A stretch of DNA of 9,119 nucleotides, from NCBI GenBank assembly GCA_018372555.1, contig JAHAIU010000107.1:1-9119 (forward strand), in the 5' to 3' direction. The translations under genes and the position numbers were made by a program. Each line of letters begins with the position of its first letter. Positions within the stretch are counted from its first letter, which is position 1. The notes beneath the pieces were generated by a model. The model had not been told where the DNA came from, did not search any database, and saw only the letters and a list, made by a program, of their open reading frames with translations. This document shows, in pieces, positions 6,290 through 9,119 of the stretch. This DNA comes from Clostridium sp. (GTDB lineage: Bacteria; Bacillota; Clostridia; Clostridiales; Clostridiaceae).

Positions 6290-6442
6290 ATGAATGAAGA
6301 GGAGTTATTAAGGATTCAAGGAACTGTACTTGATAGAGATACTTTAGGATATATAGCAGGAATAGATGTAAAATATTATGATGAGCAAGGAAAAGAAATA
6401 GAGAATATATTCCTCTTAAATAGACAGTTGAAAAAGAAGTGA
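6290..6442 (+). pseudogene. 50-residue fragment, possibly an endonuclease V N-terminus
   Basis: An open frame of 50 residues starts MNEEELLRIQGTV, continues GYIAGIDVKYYDEQGKEI, and ends in a lysine-rich tail. It begins 9 bases after the nitrilase remnant. A GAGG-like sequence lies only inside the frame, so there is no proper ribosome binding site. The 'YIAGIDVKYYD' segment resembles the N-terminal 'aGvDvsy' motif of endonuclease V, whose Asp is catalytic, but that family is over 200 residues long. If the resemblance is real, only the first fifth remains. It could also be a short unrelated protein. Confidence 0.35.
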
Positions 6443-6636
6443 GATAGATTCGCTTTTTAATGAGCCATTTAAAGTTTAGGTTATGAAAAAGCTGTAGTTA
6501 CATAAAACTATATCTAGAAATGTGTATGTTAAAGATTTTTAGATATAAATTAAAATAAAATTAACAAAATAGTTGAAATAATTAAATTTAATACCATTTT
6601 GTGTTATATAAATGTCTATTTATATGTATATTAAAA
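6443..6636 (+). other. AT-rich gap with coding debris
   Basis: Just after the fragment, 6447-6479 reads DSLFNEPFKV then TAG, and 6476-6505 in another frame reads LGYEKAVVT then TAA. Together they look like a frame-broken C-terminus. The rest (6506-6636) is AT-rich, with a 7-bp hairpin at 6606-6612/6619-6625 that lacks a U-run. I see no gene here. Confidence 0.3.
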
Positions 6637-6655
6637 CGATTATTTGTCGATTATT
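6637..6655 (+). repeat. Tandem 8-mer next to the lysine leader promoter
   Basis: CGATTATT occurs at 6637-6644 and again at 6648-6655, 11 bases apart, which is about one helical turn. It ends 11 bases before the -35 of the riboswitch promoter, a plausible place for an activator site. It could also be chance in AT-rich DNA. Confidence 0.35.
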
Positions 6656-6666
6656 GAAATAATAGA

Positions 6667-6695
6667 TTTACAAATTTAAAATATTATTGTATAAT
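6667..6695 (+). promoter_or_regulatory. Promoter of the lysine riboswitch leader
   Basis: TTTACA (6667-6672) and a perfect TATAAT (6690-6695) are separated by 17 bases. The start would fall near 6702, about 20 bases before the aptamer. Confidence 0.85.
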
Positions 6696-6721
6696 AAATT
6701 TCGTTGTAAAATAGAATACAA

Positions 6722-6895
6722 AAAGATAGAGGATGCAGTATTTAAAAGTAGGTTTGTGGAGTTTAAGCAAACAGAGAAGCAAGCTAAAAGGAAAAACTGC
6801 CGAAACATATAGTTGAAAGCTTTAAGACTATATAGTTGGGGTTATGTAGAATATACATAACACTGTCATAAATTTATTTATGGTGAGCTATCATG
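6722..6895 (+). promoter_or_regulatory. Lysine riboswitch (L-box) aptamer
   Basis: A lysine-binding RNA that shuts off the downstream gene when lysine is plentiful. The conserved core is visible in order: GATAGAGGATGCAGTA (6725-6740), AGTAGG (6747-6752), GCCGAA (6799-6804), TTGGGGTTATG (6836-6846), ACTGTCA (6862-6868) and GTGAGCTATC (6883-6892). Helices fit the five-way junction: P1 GATAG/CTATC (6725-6729, 6888-6892); P2 GCAGT/ACTGC (6735-6739, 6796-6800) with GTTTGT/GCAAAC (6752-6757, 6767-6772) inside; P4 in 6806-6835 around ATATAGT/ACTATAT; and P5 GTTATGT/ACATAAC (6841-6847, 6855-6861). It is followed by an intrinsic terminator just before the transporter gene. Confidence 0.94.
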
Positions 6896-6967
6896 ATGGG
6901 TATATTTTATTATTTAAAAATTGATTATATACATTTCTCAATTTATAAATAATACAGTGGAAAATAT

Positions 6968-7002
6968 AGTCTTGAGTGATTTGCTTCACTCAAGACTTTT
7001 TT
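6968..7002 (+). terminator. Riboswitch-controlled terminator
   Basis: AGTCTTGAGTGA (6968-6979) pairs perfectly with TCACTCAAGACT (6986-6997), followed by a T-run to 7002. Its place between aptamer and start codon fits transcription attenuation, an OFF switch with lysine bound. Confidence 0.93.
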
Positions 7003-7030
7003 ATGTATTACGAAATGAGGAGTGATAGTA

Positions 7031-8461
7031 ATGAATTTAGCAAGTTTAAAGAAAGGCTTAGCTAAAAAGAAATTAGGGGAAGGGTTTAAAGTCCCACATA
7101 CACTAGTTATTATAAGTATAATACTAGTAATTGTTGCAATAGCTACTTATATAGTGCCTGGAGGCTCATATGAAAAAATAGTAAATGAAGCTGGTAAGAC
7201 AGTAGTTGTAGATGGATCATTTAAGTATGTAGATAGCAATCCACAAGGAATATTTGCTTTATTACAAGCACCTATTCAAGGAATTATAGCTGGTGCTGAA
7301 ATAATAGCATTTTTATTTGTAGTAGGTGGATCATTTAATATAATTACAAGAACAAAAGCAATAGATTTTGGAATAGTTCGTATAGTTAATGTATTTAAAG
7401 GAAAAGAAATACTAATAATACCAATACTATTCACTATATTCTCTCTAGGTGGAGCGGTATTTGGAATGACTGAAGAAGCAATTCCATTTATTACAATGAT
7501 GGTACCATTAGTATTAGTACTAGGATATGATAGTATAGTTGCAGTAGCTATTACATATTTAGCTTGTAATACTGGATTCGCATCAGCAATGCTTAATCCA
7601 TTTAATGTTGGAATAGCTCAATCAATAGCAGAATTACCAATGTACTCAGGAATAGGATATAGAACTATAGTATGGATAGTATCAACAATAGCATCTATAA
7701 TATTTATTATGTTCTATGCTAATAAAATAAAGAAAAATCCTAAGTTAAGTCCTGTTTATGAAAGTGATGAGAAAAAGCGTCAAAGTTTATCTAGTGTTGA
7801 AAATATAGATGATAAAATTTCATTATCTCATAAGATAATATTGTTCTTACTTCTAGCATGTATAGGTATAATAATATGGGGAGTATTAGCAAAAGGATTC
7901 TGGATAACTGAAATAGGATCAGTATTCTTAGCAATAGGAGTTTTATCAGGAATAATAGGAAGACTATCTACTGATGAAATGGCAGATGCATTTATACAAG
8001 GTGCAAAAGATATGATAGGTGCAGCAATAATGCTAGGATTTGCAAGAGCTATACTAATCATAGCAGAGAATTCTAATATAATAGATACTATCTTATTCAA
8101 ATTAGCAAACATTATAGGTACTATTCCTGGAATATTAGCATCGTATATAATGTTACCAGTACAAATGATTATTAATTTCTTTATAAGCTCAGGATCAGGA
8201 CAAGCAGCATTAACAATGCCGATACTTGCACCGCTTGGAGATTTAATAGGTATATCTCGTCAGTTAACAGTATTAATATTCCAATTAGGAGATGGATTCT
8301 CAAATGCAATGTTCCCAACATCAGGTATACTAATTGCTTGTATAGGACTTGGGGGAATTCCTTATTCTAAATGGTTAAAATGGATATTACCACTACAAGC
8401 TATACTATTTGTACTTGGAATAGTATTTATAACAATAGCTCAAGTAATTGGATGGAGTTAA
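7031..8461 (+). CDS. YfcC-family membrane transporter, predicted lysine importer
   Basis: A 476-residue integral membrane protein of the YfcC branch of the DcuC-type carrier family, with about a dozen hydrophobic segments. A positively charged N-terminus precedes the first segment (about 25-42). Family signatures are GGAVFGMTEEAIPF (140-153), GFASAMLNPFNVGIAQS (182-198), SSGSGQAALTMPILAPLGDL (386-405) and GDGFSNAMFPTSG (420-432). A hydrophilic loop rich in Lys, Ser and Glu lies at about 232-266. I start at ATG 7031 because GAGGAG (7017-7022) is 8 bases upstream. The GTG at 7022 overlaps that site. Family members are often annotated only as C4-dicarboxylate or basic amino acid carriers. The lysine riboswitch in front makes lysine (or a related basic amino acid) uptake the best inference. 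Transcribed alone, with a terminator on each side. Confidence 0.9.
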   Translation: MNLASLKKGLAKKKLGEGFKVPHTLVIISIILVIVAIATYIVPGGSYEKIVNEAGKTVVVDGSFKYVDSNPQGIFALLQAPIQGIIAGAEIIAFLFVVGGSFNIITRTKAIDFGIVRIVNVFKGKEILIIPILFTIFSLGGAVFGMTEEAIPFITMMVPLVLVLGYDSIVAVAITYLACNTGFASAMLNPFNVGIAQSIAELPMYSGIGYRTIVWIVSTIASIIFIMFYANKIKKNPKLSPVYESDEKKRQSLSSVENIDDKISLSHKIILFLLLACIGIIIWGVLAKGFWITEIGSVFLAIGVLSGIIGRLSTDEMADAFIQGAKDMIGAAIMLGFARAILIIAENSNIIDTILFKLANIIGTIPGILASYIMLPVQMIINFFISSGSGQAALTMPILAPLGDLIGISRQLTVLIFQLGDGFSNAMFPTSGILIACIGLGGIPYSKWLKWILPLQAILFVLGIVFITIAQVIGWS

Positions 8462-8501
8462 TAACTTATTAGCTTTTTATAAAAATATAAAAGAAATAAA
8501 T

Positions 8502-8546
8502 TATAAGCCAATGATATTAAAGTTATCATTGGTTTATATTATTTTT
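8502..8546 (+). terminator. Intrinsic terminator after the transporter
   Basis: A 15-bp stem pairs 8502-8516 (core CCAATGATA) with 8524-8538 (core TATCATTGG), followed by TTATTTTT. Its last bases touch the -35 of the next promoter. Confidence 0.87.
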
Positions 8547-8573
8547 AAGAGATGTATTGTTTTTTGGTATAAT
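8545..8573 (+). promoter_or_regulatory. Candidate promoter of the AraC-type regulator
   Basis: TTAAGA (8545-8550) and a perfect TATAAT (8568-8573) are 17 bases apart, giving a leader of about 85 bases. The leader contains AAAAG (8597-8601) and CTTTT (8617-8621) as an inverted repeat, a possible but weak self-regulatory site. Confidence 0.5.
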
Positions 8574-8664
8574 AAATCTAGGACAAAAGAAAGCTTAAAA
8601 AGTCGGGATATGAACCTTTTATGATGATAATATTAGATTAACGAATTGCAAGGGAGGTAAAAAT

Positions 8665-8997
8665 ATGGAATGGATTGAAAGTATTAGAGAAGCTATTTAC
8701 TATATTGAAGATAATATTACAAAGGATATATCCATAAAGGAAATTGCAGATAAGGTAAATATTTCTCCTTTTTATTTTCAAAAAGGATTTGGAATGTTAT
8801 GTGGATATTCCCTAAGTGAGTATATTAAGGGAAGAAGACTTGCACTTGCCGGCAGTGAGGTTTTATCTACTGATGAAAAGATTATAGATATTGCAATAAA
8901 GTATGGATATGATTCTCCAGATAGCTTTACTAAAGCTTTTACAAGATTTCATGGAGTTACACCATCAGCAGTTCGAAAAGAGGGTGCAAGCGAATAA
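8665..8997 (+). CDS. AraC-family regulator, DNA-binding domain only
   Basis: A 110-residue cytoplasmic transcription factor with the two helix-turn-helix units of the AraC/XylS domain. The first is ISIKEIADKVNISPFYFQK (about 22-40) followed by GYSLSEYIKGRRL. The second is IIDIAIKYGYDSPDSFTKAF (73-92) with the signature end FHGVTPSAVRK. No ligand-binding domain is present, so in size it resembles MarA, SoxS or Rob's N-terminal part. From memory, many clostridial homologues with this N-terminus go on for more than 150 further residues with a GyrI-like effector domain, and the stop here falls right at the usual linker. GGGAGG (8652-8657) precedes the ATG by 7 bases. It lies 63 bases upstream of a possible hydrolase gene on the same strand, so the two are probably co-transcribed. 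Targets unknown. Confidence 0.87.
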   Translation: MEWIESIREAIYYIEDNITKDISIKEIADKVNISPFYFQKGFGMLCGYSLSEYIKGRRLALAGSEVLSTDEKIIDIAIKYGYDSPDSFTKAFTRFHGVTPSAVRKEGASE

Positions 8998-9060
8998 TTC
9001 ACATATCTATTTGTATCAGCATAATCTATTAATGAAGAATTTCGTTAATGGAGGTATCTG

Positions 9061-9119
9061 GTGGGATACTATGTTAGAGTGGAGACTAATGTAACAATTT
9101 TTGTAGAAGATCTTAATCC
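9061..9119 (+). CDS. Probable alpha/beta hydrolase, N-terminus only (runs off window)
   Basis: A GTG at 9061 with GGAGG (9050-9054) 6 bases upstream opens a frame reading (M)GYYVRVETNVTIFVEDLNP to the window end. This matches, from memory, the N-terminus of clostridial alpha/beta-fold hydrolases, which continue into a 'FIHGWP' oxyanion-hole segment not included here. Only 19 complete codons are visible, so the family call rests on that short match and the good start signal. It is 63 bases after the AraC-type regulator and probably in its operon. A different frame open across 8903-9094 overlaps the regulator and is judged spurious. Confidence 0.62.
   Translation, partial: MGYYVRVETNVTIFVEDLN

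Noticed and set aside
6861..6968. Possible riboswitch antiterminator (CACTGT 6861-6866 with ACAGTG 6954-6959; TATATTTT 6901-6908 with AAAATATA 6961-6968; CTCAA 6937-6941 with TTGAG 6972-6976)
   Set aside because: The first two pairings cross each other and hardly overlap the terminator, and the third is only 5 bp. A folding calculation is needed to choose, so none is claimed.
7022..7030. GTG at 7022 as start of the transporter
   Set aside because: It overlaps the GAGGAG ribosome binding site (7017-7022), and the ATG at 7031 has ideal spacing.
7828..8112. Antisense open frame within the transporter gene
   Set aside because: Mirror of hydrophobic sense codons, with no ribosome binding site.
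8903..9094. 63-residue open frame overlapping the regulator and hydrolase start
   Set aside because: Lies out of frame over the conserved second helix-turn-helix, and the GTG frame at 9061 has a better start signal.
1..9119. CRISPR array, insertion sequence, phage or defence island
   Set aside because: No spaced repeats, transposase, terminal inverted repeats, integrase or defence-family motifs were seen on either strand.

Overview
The window is very AT-rich, low-GC Firmicute DNA, most likely from Clostridium sensu stricto or a close relative. The basis is AT-ending codon use, strong GGAGG-type ribosome binding sites, consensus sigma-A promoters, U-tailed intrinsic terminators, a T-box leader, a lysine riboswitch, and protein families typical of clostridia. 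The species cannot be fixed from the sequence alone.

Layout. Bases 1-250 look like decayed gene fragments on both strands. A small conserved protein of unknown function follows on the minus strand (257-508), then selD, selenophosphate synthetase (652-1692, minus). Across a 280-bp divergent promoter region lies mnmH/selU, tRNA 2-selenouridine synthase (1974-3077, plus). SelD makes selenophosphate and MnmH uses it to put selenium into the wobble uridine of tRNAs, so these two genes form one selenium-to-tRNA pathway. Next comes a 5' leader of about 370 nt with a T-box riboswitch. It has one tRNA-sensing part but two consecutive antiterminator/terminator modules, and it precedes an archaeal-type aspartyl-tRNA synthetase (3668-4957). 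The specifier reads most naturally as GAC (Asp).

A nitroreductase-family flavoprotein (5129-5677) follows and ends at a strong terminator. Bases 5797-6505 are a gene graveyard: a nitrilase-superfamily gene with its N-terminus and catalytic core deleted, a 50-residue fragment, and further frame-broken remnants. A consensus promoter then drives a lysine riboswitch with its own terminator (6667-7002). This controls a YfcC-family membrane transporter (7031-8461), which makes that transporter a strong candidate for lysine uptake. The right end carries a short AraC-type regulator consisting of only the DNA-binding domain (8665-8997). Sixty-three bases later is the GTG start of a probable alpha/beta hydrolase that runs off the window (9061-9119).

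Two amino-acid-sensing attenuators (tRNA-Asp type and lysine) and a selenium tRNA-modification pair sit within 9 kb. The least ordinary element is the T-box leader with one sensor and two decision modules. No CRISPR array, tRNA or rRNA gene, insertion sequence or phage module was seen.
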